From NCBI GenBank assembly GCA_964589365.1, contig CAZPTQ010000003.1, positions 1-64,000 on the forward strand: 64,000 nucleotides of DNA, read 5' to 3'. The position numbers were made by a program, and so were the translations under genes. Shown in pieces: positions 17,106 through 26,683 of the stretch; position 1 is the stretch's first letter; the number at the start of each line of letters is the position of its first letter. The notes below the pieces were generated by a model. That model was not told the origin of the DNA. It saw nothing but the letters and a program-made list of their open reading frames with translations, and did no database searches. This stretch comes from M3007 sp964589365. GTDB lineage: Bacteria > Bacteroidota > Bacteroidia > Chitinophagales > Saprospiraceae.

Positions 17106-17324
17106 GGAAATTTTTTGAAAGAAGTCATGTGTATAAAATTGGCAAAATTGTCCTCAAAGACCGCCCTTTGCACGTCCTTTTACCATGCGCCACCATACAA
17201 CGCGCTAACCCTCAGTTTTCTCCATGCTTTTCAGTGCTCCGAAACGCAACGTCTCCATGATGGTAGCATCGCTGATGACGCCAGTAGGAACCACACGCCG
17301 CTGCACCGCCGCTAATCGGGCTAT

Positions 17325-17440
17325 TCAGCCGGGGTGGGTCAGGAGGAGTTGTTCGGGCCGGTCGCCGTTTCGGGCAATGCGGAGGAGCACCTGATATGCA
17401 CCTGCAGGGCATAGATCCCCTTAGGCAAGCTGCTCAGATG
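17325..17440 (-). pseudogene. Decayed T9SS C-terminal tail fragment
   Basis: Between the CHRD gene and the oligopeptidase remnant lies a 460-base stretch without an intact gene. On the minus strand, HLSSLPKGIYALQVHI reads in one frame and LLRIARNGDRPEQLLL to a stop at 17325-17327 reads in another. Joined by a frameshift they resemble a T9SS sorting tail (LPKGIYxLRI...). No upstream body of the protein is recognisable. This is the only structure I see in 17082-17500. Confidence 0.4.
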
Positions 17441-17501
17441 GGCATACCCTGCAATTTCAAATTATTAAACCTCGCAGAATATGCCCATTGAGCCTTAAAA
17501 A

Positions 17502-18345
17502 CTAAGGCTTTTGCTTAAAAGCATCCTTTTTCAATTGAAAATCCGAATGTCCGAATTGCCACATCACAAAGGCATACTGGTCGGCGAAATTAGCAAAAGT
17601 GACTTCCCTGTCTTCGGTAAAATGCCCGTTTTCGTAGTTTACATTCATCAATACGGGCTTGCCGGAGGTGGAGGCATGTTGAACTGTCGCGGCAAATTTG
17701 CCCGTCTGCCATACCACCACCCCTGGGTCAGTCCAGCCTCCTACGCCCATGACCGCAGGGTATTTGACCCCTTTCTTCACATGCTGCATGCCGTCCATTT
17801 CGTACAAGGCTTTGCACTCCACACTGTCTTTGACCGTACCGAATTCAGGAATATTGACGGGGCCATTCGATGAAAACTCCAAACGCATGGCATTGGCGCA
17901 ACCCACGTAGCAGATAGCCGCAGCAAACAAATCGGGACGCTCTGTAATCGCTCTTGTGATTAAAATGCCGCCTGCGCTCGTGCCTGTACCGCCCAATTTT
18001 GAGGCTTTGGAATAACCATTTGCAATGAGGTATTCGGCGCAACTGATGAAGTCCTTCCAGGTATTGTAAAGCTCTCAAGCACCATTGATTTTCCAGGCGC
18101 AATGACTTTGGCATTTGCCCAATCGGGGTTTATCAAATCGGTTGAAATGAGCTTGTGTTTTTTAGCCCCGTTATGCGTAATGGCAAATACTTTATCACCC
18201 ACTATGTCAAAACTGCGTACCAATTTATTGTCAAATGTCCAACCAGTTATACCCGCTGTTGCATGAATGACATCTGGCAAAAACTGTTTGGTGTTCACGT
18301 TCATTACTTGTATGGTACGGACTGCATACGCAGAGCATCTGTACC
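17502..18345 (-). pseudogene. Prolyl oligopeptidase (S9A) remnant with internal deletions
   Basis: The C-terminal 164 residues (17996-17502) keep the catalytic features of the S9A peptidase domain: GGTGTSAGGILI with the nucleophile Ser, GGWTDPGVVVW with the Asp and ENGHFTED with the His. Upstream, in a different frame, YNTWKDFISCAEYLIANGYS leads into it. Beyond about 18066 comes a piece of the beta-propeller (GDKVFAITHNGAKKHKL, then GITGWTFDNK and QVMNVNTKQFLPD). Relative to a roughly 700-residue enzyme the N-terminus is missing and at least two internal stretches are gone, one with a frame change near 18066. The gene cannot make an active enzyme. Confidence 0.8.
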
Positions 18346-19015
18346 TGTTGTAAGGGCTTTGGCCCGGAAATGGAAGGGCATGAGCCGCCACGAGATCGTG
18401 TCTCATACCCAAATACCCGACGGAGGCGGACTCAGTGATGTGCTCGAAGAATTGGTCGGTTCTCGCTTTGTCAGTCGCTACTACCCTTTTGGAAAAAAGA
18501 AAAAGGACACGCTCTACCGCCTGACAGATGAATACTCGCTTTTTTACCTGCAATTCATCGAAACCAACCGTACACCGGGCAAAAGTGTGTGGCTGTCGCT
18601 CAGCCAGACCCAAGCCTTTAAAAGCTGGAGCGGCTTTGCTTTTGAAAGCATTTGTATCAAACACCTTCCCCTAATGGAAAAAGCATTGAGCATTATGGGC
18701 GTACACTCAGAAGCGTCAGGCTTTGTACACCGAGGCAATGCTGACACTCCGGGTTTGCAGATAGACTTAGTGCTTGATCGAAAAGACCATGTCATCAACC
18801 TTTTTGAGATGAAATTTTATTACGAACCCTCGGCGCTTTCCAAATCCGGTGCTTTGGCGCTCCGCGAACAAGTTTCCCGATTCAAAACCCTGTCCAAAAC
18901 AAACAAACAGGTTTTCTTAACGGCTGTAACGCCTTTCGGCCTGCGCAAAAACGAACACAGCATTGGTTTGGTGGATAGCGAAGTGGCGATGGATGATTTG
19001 TTTGTAGCAATTTGA
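18344..19015 (+). pseudogene. AAA ATPase C-terminal remnant with DUF234
   Basis: The open frame starting at 18155 is chimeric. Its first 60 or so codons are the antisense of the oligopeptidase remnant, and only from about 18344 does it resemble a protein family. That part (VVRALARKWKGMSRHEI, LEELVGSRFVSRYYPFG, TLYRLTDEYSLFYLQFI, and a restriction-enzyme-like core with DLVLDRKDHVINLFEMKFY) is the winged-helix plus DUF234 end of archaeal/bacterial AAA ATPases. The P-loop domain is absent. It is a truncated gene whose junction coincides with the broken end of its neighbour. Confidence 0.8.
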
Positions 19016-19058
19016 TCTTTTAAGCTATTGACGTATTACGACGAGAGGCTATTGATTG

Positions 19059-20201
19059 TCAGCGACTTGCGTTCAGCACTTCCCCAAATTCTTCCTGGTA
19101 CAATTTTGGAAAACAGAAAGGGTATTTAAAACCCACCTGCCAGGCGGCTTCTGCTACATTGGCCGCCCCGCTTTCGAGCAGGGTTTTGGCTTTATTCAGC
19201 CGGTGCGTTCGGATCAGATCGGAGGGAGCAATATCCGTCAGGGCTTTCATTTTGCGGAACAACTGCGAGCGGCTCATGCCGATTTTCTGGCAGAGTTGCG
19301 GCAGGCCGAAATCCTCTTCCGAATAATGGGCGTCAATAATGCCTCGCGCCTTTTGCAGGAAGCCGTCTTTGAGGGGCATCATCGCGTCGCTCACGATGAG
19401 GTCGGGCACGTTTTCGAGGGCTTTTTCGCCCAACAACAAGGCCCAAAGAATGCTACCATCGGCTTGTTTTCCTCTTATCAAAACTTCGCCGGTCTTGCCT
19501 TCCGACAACCAATCGATGGTATAGAGGTCTGTGTTGGGCAGTTCGGGCACGATTTGCTCCGTTGCGGAGTCGAGCCGAAACAGCCCGTGGTTCGTGCTTG
19601 CCAGTAGTTTTTTTTCTTTCGTAAAATGCAGGAACAGAGCCTGCAACGGCTCGCCTGACCAATCGCTCACATTCGATAGGAGAATTGCTTTGCAAGTCGG
19701 TTCGATGTCGGCTTTCCCTTGTTTTGCCGCCTTTGCGAGCAGGTCTTTTTGCAGGCTTATTTTCAGAATCCGCTCCCTTTCTGGTATCCAAATAACGCCG
19801 TCTGGAGTCTCTGCAATGGAGCCTGTCCTAATCGGCTTGCCTTCGTGTTTTACATGAAAAAAACGTCCCGAGTCCTCGGGATCGAACACGTCCAAGCCCA
19901 CCGGGAGCATCACCCAAATCCAGCCCCGGCTGTCTTCAAAAAGCCGTTGCACTTCGCTGTTTCCAATAGCGAAGGGATCGAACGGGTCGGGCGAAAAGAC
20001 CTCGAAGCGGGCACCGTCGTAGCGGTTCAGTCCGTCTTTGGTGGCGATCCAGGGGAAGCCGTCCTTGCTCTGTAGCATATCGAATATCATCCCCTGCGAC
20101 AGCCCGTTGTTGACGGTCAGCATAGTGACGTTTGGCGTCGTTTGCGAAGCGAGGCGGCAAGTGAGCAGGAAAAACAGGAATGCGGCAAAGGTTTTCTTCA
20201 T
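19059..20201 (-). pseudogene. Internally deleted hybrid two-component regulator (HTCS), frame retained
   Basis: The 380-residue frame (start MKKTFAAFLFF at 20201) joins three parts of a protein normally above 1,300 residues. Residues 1-270 are a signal peptide and the first repeats of a periplasmic two-component-regulator propeller (NNGLSQGMIFDMLQSKDGF, DSRGWIWV). There follows about 25 residues of a receiver domain with its phospho-acceptor Asp (DLIVSDAMMP), then an AraC helix-turn-helix (GMSRSQLFRKMKAL, then AEAAWQVGFKYPFCFPKLY). The membrane helix, histidine kinase, ATPase domain and most of the receiver are missing. The conserved DPSHF of the second helix-turn-helix reads YPFCF here. Probably non-functional. 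An alternative is that it is expressed as a short exported protein, but then the DNA-binding domain would be on the wrong side of the membrane. Confidence 0.8.
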
Positions 20202-20245
20202 CAATACGCAACAGCGGGCGGGGTGCAAGGTAGAAAAAATCGGAA

Positions 20246-21424
20246 ATGTCCATTAGTGTGGCCTTGGCGTACCTTGTGCCTTCATCTGCTCCTCCAACAT
20301 TGACCATCGCTTTCGACGCAAAACGCTATTTCAACAATGCCACGGGCCTCGGCTTTTATAGCCGGACACTGCTCGAAGGCTTGCGCCGTTTTTACCCGGA
20401 ACATCAATACCTGCTCTACACGCCTTACAACAAGGGGAAATTCGCGCTGTCTGACGATGGCATACGATTGCCCGATTCCTGGCTGGGGCGAAGCTTCCAC
20501 CCCCTGTGGCGTAGCAGGGGCATTACCCGACAATTGCAGCGGGAGGGTGTGGAGGTTTTTCATGGCCTGAGCCACGAAATCCCTTTAGGCTTACGGAAGG
20601 CCGGTATTCGAGGCGTGGTCTCGGTGCATGACCTGATTTTTTTGCGCTACCCGAATTTGTACCCCGCTGTGGATCGTTTTTTTTACAAGCAAAAATACCT
20701 TCGTGCAGCAATACAAGCAGATTGCGTGGTGGCCATCAGCGAGCAAACCAAGGCTGATTTGCAGGAATTTTTTAAGATACCGGCTCAAAACGTGCGGGTC
20801 ATCGGCCAGTCCTGCGATGCCGCCTTCGAGCGACTCAGTCTTCGACACTTGCCTGAGCGATTGGCGCTGCCATCTCCCAAAGGGCTTCGGTTGCCAGACT
20901 CGGACTACCTGATTTCCGTGGGTAGCCTCACACCCCGAAAGAATTGGCATAAGTTGCTCGACGCACTTTTTCTGCTCAAAAATCAAGGGCTTAATGTACC
21001 GCTCCTGGCTGTTGGCTCTGGCAAAAGCGCATACGCAACAAGACTGCGGGCACAAGCCAAAAGACTGGATTTGCAGGTGTATTGGCTCGACCAATATGTG
21101 CCGACGCAGGAACTCGCCGTATTGTACCGCAGGGCGGCGGCCTTGGTTTACCCCTCTGTGTTTGAGGGTTTTGGAATCCCGATTTTGGAAGCGATGACGG
21201 TGGGGATACCGGTGGTGACTAGCCGTGGAGGTTGTTTCGAAGAGCTGGGCGGCCAGGCTGCGCTGTACGCCAATCCAAACGATGCGGCGGATTTGGCGGA
21301 ACAGATTTCGAAGGCGTTCGACACGGAAACGCGCGCTACGATGATTTCAAAAATGCCCTTACAAATTGAACAATTCTCTCCTGAAAAAATATGCGCTGCG
21401 TGGATGGGGGTGTATCAAACATGA
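20246..21424 (+). CDS. Family 4 glycosyltransferase (GT-B fold)
   Basis: This is a 392-residue retaining glycosyltransferase of the GT4 class, which moves sugar from a nucleotide-sugar to a glycan or lipid acceptor at the inner face of the membrane. The N-terminal half has a glycine loop (NNATGLGFYSR) and VVSVHDLIFLRYP. The C-terminal half has LISVGSLTPRKNWHKLLDAL (phosphate/sugar binding) and the EX7E motif in FEGFGIPILEAM. The ATG at 20246 is used here; a TTG at 20300 that begins at LTIAFDAKRY would fit family N-termini better and follows a weak TACCTTG -7 box. It stands alone, without other polysaccharide genes. Confidence 0.9.
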   Translation: MSISVALAYLVPSSAPPTLTIAFDAKRYFNNATGLGFYSRTLLEGLRRFYPEHQYLLYTPYNKGKFALSDDGIRLPDSWLGRSFHPLWRSRGITRQLQREGVEVFHGLSHEIPLGLRKAGIRGVVSVHDLIFLRYPNLYPAVDRFFYKQKYLRAAIQADCVVAISEQTKADLQEFFKIPAQNVRVIGQSCDAAFERLSLRHLPERLALPSPKGLRLPDSDYLISVGSLTPRKNWHKLLDALFLLKNQGLNVPLLAVGSGKSAYATRLRAQAKRLDLQVYWLDQYVPTQELAVLYRRAAALVYPSVFEGFGIPILEAMTVGIPVVTSRGGCFEELGGQAALYANPNDAADLAEQISKAFDTETRATMISKMPLQIEQFSPEKICAAWMGVYQT

Positions 21425-21485
21425 GTCAAGCGAATCAGGGGTTGATCAGAAATACTTTAAAAACTACTGGTTTTTTCAGCGGGAT

Positions 21486-21511
21486 CTATAAGGTTTCCAT
21501 AAACCTTATAG
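21486..21511. terminator. Hairpin between convergent genes
   Basis: CTATAAGGTTT (21486-21496) and AAACCTTATAG (21501-21511) form a perfect 11-bp stem with a 4-base loop. It lies in the 184-base gap between the convergent glycosyltransferase and SPFH genes. A T-run precedes it rather than follows, so termination efficiency is uncertain. The rest of the gap shows nothing coding. Confidence 0.6.
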
Positions 21512-21608
21512 GTCTTAATCTGACAAACAAGATTTGCGTATTCAACTCCCGATTCGCATGAACTCATGTTCGATAATTCAGAAAAGCATCGAGCACTTAT
21601 CAACAGCG

Positions 21609-22535
21609 CTACCCTTTTCTCTGCTCAGAAAAATCCATCTTGTTGAGCGCCATCAACTCCTTCATGGTTTTCTGCATCCCGTCTACCGAGCCGTCGAGGA
21701 AAATGACGTTGCCTTTGCCATGCTCGGTAAAGTTCTTGATTGCTTCTGTCCACATCGAGAACAAGATTACCGAAGTGTCTAGGTTGGCGGTCTGCATTTC
21801 TTTGGCAGCATGGCTCATGCCCCGTGCCACCTCTTCACGGAAAAGGGCGACGGCTTGGCCACGCATTTTGGCGGCTTCACGCTCGGCTTCAGCGGAGATT
21901 TTAATCGCGTTGCCCTCTGCCTCAGCAGCTTTGGTTTTGGTAATCAATAAGGCCTGACCTTCATTCTCAGCAGCGGCTTTTAAGTTGTTGGCGGCCACGA
22001 TTTTTGACATAGAGCGCATCACTTCTTCGTCGAAAGTGATGTCGTTGATCTGCAAATCAATAAGGTGAAAGCCCCAATCTTCGAGCATGTGGTCAATGTT
22101 GATCTTTACGGCATCGGTGATTTCGCGGCGAAGCGAAAGCACTTCCTGTTGTTTTTTGGTGGCCACAAAGGAGCGGATACTGCCCTCTACGGTACGGGTC
22201 AGGGTAGCCATGAAATCGCGGTCGCCCACGAATCGGAAAGCCACTTTTTTCACAGTTTCTTCTGCATTGTCCATTACGGAATAAAGCAGCAAAGAGGTGA
22301 AGTGCACATTTGCCTGGTCAATTGTTACAGCTTGGAAATTGAGTTCAACCGCCCGGTTTTGCACCGAGATGCGTTTGAAAATATGCTCGATGAGCGGGAT
22401 ACGGAAACTCAGGCCCGGGTAGAGTGTTCGGTTGTATTTGCCAAAAATGGTGGTGATGGCTACCGTGCCTTGCTGTACGGTGACGAGGCTCAGGAATATG
22501 AGCACTACGACAATTGGAATGTAATACATATACAT
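21609..22535 (-). CDS. SPFH/band 7 (stomatin-like) membrane protein
   Basis: This is a 308-residue protein from the ATG at 22535; an in-frame upstream start adds 11 residues without support. A single N-terminal membrane helix (MYYIPIVVVLIFLSLVTV) is followed by a prohibitin-homology domain (GTVAITTIFGKYNRTLYPGL, RFVGDRDFMATLTRTVEGSI). A long Ala/Glu/Lys coiled coil (about residues 190-240: KAAAENEGQALLITKTKAAE) ends the family core. Such proteins oligomerise into rings in membrane microdomains and often regulate proteases or transporters. No partner NfeD gene is adjacent. Confidence 0.92.
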   Translation of the reverse strand: MYMYYIPIVVVLIFLSLVTVQQGTVAITTIFGKYNRTLYPGLSFRIPLIEHIFKRISVQNRAVELNFQAVTIDQANVHFTSLLLYSVMDNAEETVKKVAFRFVGDRDFMATLTRTVEGSIRSFVATKKQQEVLSLRREITDAVKINIDHMLEDWGFHLIDLQINDITFDEEVMRSMSKIVAANNLKAAAENEGQALLITKTKAAEAEGNAIKISAEAEREAAKMRGQAVALFREEVARGMSHAAKEMQTANLDTSVILFSMWTEAIKNFTEHGKGNVIFLDGSVDGMQKTMKELMALNKMDFSEQRKG

Positions 22536-22557
22536 GGTGTGGTTGTTAAGTTTGATA

Positions 22558-22585
22558 TTGACAGGCAAAGTTCTAAATATCTTTG
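22558..22585 (+). promoter_or_regulatory. Promoter of the M1 aminopeptidase gene
   Basis: TTG (22558-22560), 17 bases, then TATCTTTG (22578-22585) is a near-ideal Bacteroidota promoter. The expected start of transcription is about 12 bases before the ATG at 22605. It lies in the short gap divergent from the SPFH gene. Confidence 0.75.
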
Positions 22586-22604
22586 CCAGAAATTATTGTT
22601 TTTT

Positions 22605-24248
22605 ATGACAACTGTCAAAATTCTCCGCTGTTTTGCCCTCCTTTTTTTTGCTCAACTCAGCCTCGCCCAAACGCCGGTTTTTACTCAGGACGACACGCTG
22701 CGCGGCAGCATCACACCCCAGCGCGCATGGTGGGACTTAAGCTTTTACCGCCTGAACGTCAAGATCAATCCGGCTGAAAAGAGCATTTCTGGCAGCAATG
22801 AAATCCATTACAAGGTACTGTTTCCCGGCAAGGTTTTGCAAATTGACCTCCAAACACCACTCCGTTTCGAAAGAGCAGAACAGGATGGCCATGCCCTCGC
22901 GGTGACGCAACAGGGTCAGAATGCCTACTTCATTGAACTGACAAAAGAACAGTCGAAGGGATCGCAACATTCACTCACGGTATGGTACTCTGGCATCCCT
23001 CGTGAGGCACGAAACGCTCCTTGGGACGGAGGCTTTAGTTGGAAGGACGATGGAAACGGGCAGCCCTTTGTCGCTACTTCTTGCCAGGGCCTTGGCGCAA
23101 GTGTTTGGTGGCCCTGCAAAGACCATGCTTACGACGAGCCAGACTCCCAGGCTATTTCCGTCACAGTGCCGATGGGCTTGACCAACGTGTCGAATGGCAG
23201 ACTGCGCGGTGTAAGAGAGCATGACGACGGCACGCACACCTTTGATTGGTTCGTCACCAATCCGATCAACAACTATGGCGTGAATGTCAATATTGCCCCA
23301 TACACTCATTTTGCCGACACTTTTCAAGGGGAGAAAGGCTTGCTGAGTTTGGATTATTACGTTTTGCCAAAAAATCTGGAAAAGGCCAAACTGCAGTTCC
23401 AACAGGCAAAATTGACGCTCCAGGCATTCGAGCACTGGTTTGGCCCTTATCCTTTTTATGAAGATGGGTACAAGTTGGTGGAGGTCCCTTATTTGGGCAT
23501 GGAACACCAAAGTTCGGTGACATACGGCAACCGTTATGTGAACGGCTACCTTGGCCAGGACCTGTCTGGCACGGGTTGGGGGCTGAAATGGGATTTTATC
23601 ATCATCCACGAGTCGGGTCACGAATGGTTTGCCAACAATATCACTTACCGCGACATTGCTGACATGTGGGTACACGAGAGCTTTGCCAACTACAGCGAAG
23701 GGCTTTACACGGAATATCACTTTGGCAAAGAGGCGGGTGCGGCCTACATTCGTGGCACCAGGTCATCTATTGAGAACAGACGCCCTATTGTTGGCATTTA
23801 CGGTGTCAACTCAAGAGGTTCGGGAGACATGTATCCAAAGGGTGGAAACATGCTGCACACCATTCGCCAAATTGTGGACGACGACGAAAAATGGCGTTCG
23901 ATTCTGCGTGGTTTGAATCGCGATTTCTATCACCAAACCGTATATGGATCGCAGATAGAGGCCTATATCATTCGGAATTCCGGCAAAAAACTGGAAAAGG
24001 TCTTTGATCAGTACCTGCGCAATACCGCCATCCCGATTTTGGAATATCAGATAACAAAGGGCAAACTGAAATACCGATGGAGCAACTGCGTCGAAGGGTT
24101 TGACATGCCCGTAAAAGTGAGCTTGTCGCCGGGAAAATTCGACTTCATTTATCCTACTACAAAGTGGAAAAGCATTCGTTGCACGTTGCCCAACAAGGAC
24201 GATTTTCAGGTAGAAGAGAATTTTTATGTAAAGGCGATGCGAATATAA
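22605..24248 (+). CDS. M1-family zinc aminopeptidase, exported
   Basis: This is a 547-residue exported metallopeptidase from the ATG at 22605, which gives a signal peptide (LLFFAQLSLAQ); a longer in-frame start lies antisense to the SPFH gene and is rejected. The gluzincin zinc site is HESGHEWFANN (about 335-345) with the third ligand Glu in VHESFANYSEG. The substrate-binding GxMEN equivalent reads GMEHQ. It should remove N-terminal residues from peptides in the periplasm. The C-terminal domain is short compared with 850-residue M1 enzymes, as is common in Bacteroidota. Confidence 0.93.
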   Translation: MTTVKILRCFALLFFAQLSLAQTPVFTQDDTLRGSITPQRAWWDLSFYRLNVKINPAEKSISGSNEIHYKVLFPGKVLQIDLQTPLRFERAEQDGHALAVTQQGQNAYFIELTKEQSKGSQHSLTVWYSGIPREARNAPWDGGFSWKDDGNGQPFVATSCQGLGASVWWPCKDHAYDEPDSQAISVTVPMGLTNVSNGRLRGVREHDDGTHTFDWFVTNPINNYGVNVNIAPYTHFADTFQGEKGLLSLDYYVLPKNLEKAKLQFQQAKLTLQAFEHWFGPYPFYEDGYKLVEVPYLGMEHQSSVTYGNRYVNGYLGQDLSGTGWGLKWDFIIIHESGHEWFANNITYRDIADMWVHESFANYSEGLYTEYHFGKEAGAAYIRGTRSSIENRRPIVGIYGVNSRGSGDMYPKGGNMLHTIRQIVDDDEKWRSILRGLNRDFYHQTVYGSQIEAYIIRNSGKKLEKVFDQYLRNTAIPILEYQITKGKLKYRWSNCVEGFDMPVKVSLSPGKFDFIYPTTKWKSIRCTLPNKDDFQVEENFYVKAMRI

Positions 24249-24253
24249 GTTTT

Positions 24254-24287
24254 GAAACCTCGTAGTTTTTAAAACCTACGATGTTTC
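24254..24287 (+). terminator. Imperfect hairpin after the aminopeptidase gene
   Basis: GAAACCTCGTAGTTTT (24254-24269) and AAAACCTACGATGTTTC (24271-24287) are nearly self-complementary and meet with almost no loop. The element starts five bases after the stop codon and ends just before the next promoter, so it probably insulates the two genes. Confidence 0.5.
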
Positions 24288-24298
24288 ATACCCAAAGT

Positions 24299-24306
24299 TA
24301 CTTTTG
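24299..24306 (+). promoter_or_regulatory. Promoter -7 element of the TonB-dependent receptor gene
   Basis: TACTTTTG, followed by C, matches TAnnTTTG and lies 22 bases before the ATG at 24329. A clear -33 TTG is not visible. Confidence 0.55.
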
Positions 24307-24328
24307 CTACACCATTCGCATTTTTGCC

Positions 24329-26671
24329 ATGAAGTTACATCGAACTTTTTTTCGCCGCTGCCTTTCGCTCACGCTTTGTCTGTGGCTCTCGACCGCTCAG
24401 GCCCAAACACTTCGAGGTATCGTCCGCGATGCCGACAACGGCGATGCTGTCATAGGGGCCACGGTGGCGTTGAGTTTCAGCCGAGCTGGGGCCACGCCCG
24501 TTTCGCTGGCAACCAACCCTTCAGGCGAATTTGTTTTTGAAAAAATCCGGGCCGGGTATTATAGCGTGGAAATAACATCTCAAGGTTTTGAAAACCAAAC
24601 CATTGCAGAAGTTAACGTGGCGGCGGGAAAAGAGCAGGTGCTCGATATTGCCCTGCGCCGCTCTACTGCCCAACTTGCCGAAGTGACCATTTCGGCCACG
24701 CAGCCTGGTGGCCGGCCGACGCTCCCTTTGGGCGAAATCCCACTTACCCGCGACCAGACCTTGCGCTTCCCTGCCACGTTTTTTGACCCTGCGCGTTTGG
24801 CAATGGCCTACCCCGGAGTTGTGAACACAGACGACCAGGCCAATGGCCTTAGCATACGGGGAAACAGCCCGGCATCCCTGCGCTGGAGGCTCGAAGGGGT
24901 AGACATTGTAAACCCCAACCACTTGCCCAATGCGGGCACTTTCAGTGATCGGTCTGCCGCTGCGAGCGGCGGTATCCTGATGTTTTCGGCGCAATTGCTC
25001 GACAATAGTTCGCTGCTCACAGGCGCGTTTCCGGCGGGCTATGGAGATGCCTTGGGCGGCATCATGGACATGAACCTGCGAAGCGGCAACAATCGCAAGC
25101 ACGAGTTCACGGCTCAAGCAGGGCTGATCGGCCTGGATTTGGCTGCCGAAGGGCCAATAGGCAACAAGGGCAAAAATGCCTATCTTGTCAATTACCGCTA
25201 CTCTACGGTAGGTCTTTTGGGGCAACTGGGCGTGTCTTTTGGCGATGAGCAGATACATTTTCAGGACCTTTCATTCAACCTGAATTTTAAAGGCAAACGC
25301 GGCGGACACTGGTCGGTGTTCGGGTTGGGCGGCTTGAGTGATAATATCTTTCGGCACAAAACCGACAGCACTGAAATAAAAGCCTACAAGGATTTTTTTG
25401 ACATTGATTTTGAATCTAAAACAGGGGTGTTGGGCGTGTCGAATTGGTCGCCATTTGGAAAAAATTCCTGGTCGAAATTTACCGTGGCTGCCTCGGGACA
25501 AGTGACGGATCGAACGGCCTCTTCACCCGTTTTTCAACGAAACAGCATAGACGACCTCTCGGAATCAAAGATTTCTGCCACTTATTCCATCTCGTATTTA
25601 ATCAATACCCAGTTCAGGTTTAATTTCGGTACGAGCGCGACAAGGCAAAAATTTACGGCCATCTCCGCTTTTGAAAACCTGCCAATGCGCAGTCCTGACT
25701 ACAGCTATTATTTATCACAAACCTGGGCGCAGCTTTTCTGGAAAAGTGTCAGTGACAACACCCAGGCAAATCTTGGTGTACACACTATGTGGTTCAAATC
25801 ACCTTTCGATAAGCAAACCATCCGTTTGGCTGAGCCACGTGGCTTTGTTTCTCAAAGGTTTGGGCAACACAAATTGCTGGCATCTGCGGGTATCTATAGC
25901 CAAACACTGCCGCCCTGGATTTTAGGGGCAAGCACCTTTGATGTGATGCGGGCTTCAAAGGTCTCCCTCGCATACGTTTGGGCTTTGTCGCCCAATTGGT
26001 CATTGAAAGCGGAGACGTTTTACCAAGGTGTTCTGAGTGCTCCATATTCTTTGAAGCATTTATTCTCTGTATTGAATGTGAGCGAATTTAAGTTGAATGA
26101 AAGCTATGAATTCATTCAATTGGACGGCGGAGGTAACCAAGGAATCGAACTAAGTGCCGAACGCAGGTTGGCCGATGGATGGTTTTTGCTGGCGAATGCT
26201 ACGCTTATGGATTCAAAATTTCCGGCTCGAAACCCTGATTTGAAGCTCGAGCTTCTGCCCAGTCGCTGGGACTTCGGTCATATCGCCAATGTTACCTTTG
26301 GAAAAGAATGGCAGCGCGAAAAACGCCCGGGCAAGGAACGTACCATCGGCCTAAATGCCAGAGCAGTTTGGATGGGCGGTGTGCGGGAAGCAGACATCAA
26401 TCTCTCGGCCTCACAATATCAGCGAACCACTATTTTTGAGGAATCTAGAGGATATTATCGGCAAAACCCCGACTACTACCGACTCGACCTGCGCGTGTAC
26501 TGGCGGAAAAACCTCGGCAACCGCCGCAACAGCACCTTTGCCCTTGATTTACAGAATCTGACCGGGCAACAGAATCTGGCATACCATTATTACGATCCCT
26601 ACACGGACCAAATAGAGACCAAATATCAACTGGGCACGATTCCCAATTTTAGTTGGCGGCTCGAGTTTTAG
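24329..26671 (+). CDS. TonB-dependent receptor with carboxypeptidase-regulatory-like N-domain
   Basis: This is a 780-residue outer-membrane transporter from the ATG at 24329. The signal peptide ends near AQAQTL. A carboxypeptidase regulatory-like beta-sandwich follows (LRGIVRDADNGDAVIGATV). The plug domain (about 120-240) includes LSIRGNSPASLRWRLEGVDI, and a 22-stranded barrel ends in FSWRLEF with terminal Phe. It is shorter than SusC proteins and has no SusD beside it, so a siderophore, metal or peptide substrate is more likely than a glycan. The next gene starts 12 bases later and may be cotranscribed. Confidence 0.92.
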   Translation: MKLHRTFFRRCLSLTLCLWLSTAQAQTLRGIVRDADNGDAVIGATVALSFSRAGATPVSLATNPSGEFVFEKIRAGYYSVEITSQGFENQTIAEVNVAAGKEQVLDIALRRSTAQLAEVTISATQPGGRPTLPLGEIPLTRDQTLRFPATFFDPARLAMAYPGVVNTDDQANGLSIRGNSPASLRWRLEGVDIVNPNHLPNAGTFSDRSAAASGGILMFSAQLLDNSSLLTGAFPAGYGDALGGIMDMNLRSGNNRKHEFTAQAGLIGLDLAAEGPIGNKGKNAYLVNYRYSTVGLLGQLGVSFGDEQIHFQDLSFNLNFKGKRGGHWSVFGLGGLSDNIFRHKTDSTEIKAYKDFFDIDFESKTGVLGVSNWSPFGKNSWSKFTVAASGQVTDRTASSPVFQRNSIDDLSESKISATYSISYLINTQFRFNFGTSATRQKFTAISAFENLPMRSPDYSYYLSQTWAQLFWKSVSDNTQANLGVHTMWFKSPFDKQTIRLAEPRGFVSQRFGQHKLLASAGIYSQTLPPWILGASTFDVMRASKVSLAYVWALSPNWSLKAETFYQGVLSAPYSLKHLFSVLNVSEFKLNESYEFIQLDGGGNQGIELSAERRLADGWFLLANATLMDSKFPARNPDLKLELLPSRWDFGHIANVTFGKEWQREKRPGKERTIGLNARAVWMGGVREADINLSASQYQRTTIFEESRGYYRQNPDYYRLDLRVYWRKNLGNRRNSTFALDLQNLTGQQNLAYHYYDPYTDQIETKYQLGTIPNFSWRLEF

Positions 26672-26683
26672 TTGACAAAAAAA

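Noticed and set aside
24329..26671. This receptor as a second SusC
   Set aside because: It lacks the SusC-specific signature and length, and no SusD gene follows.
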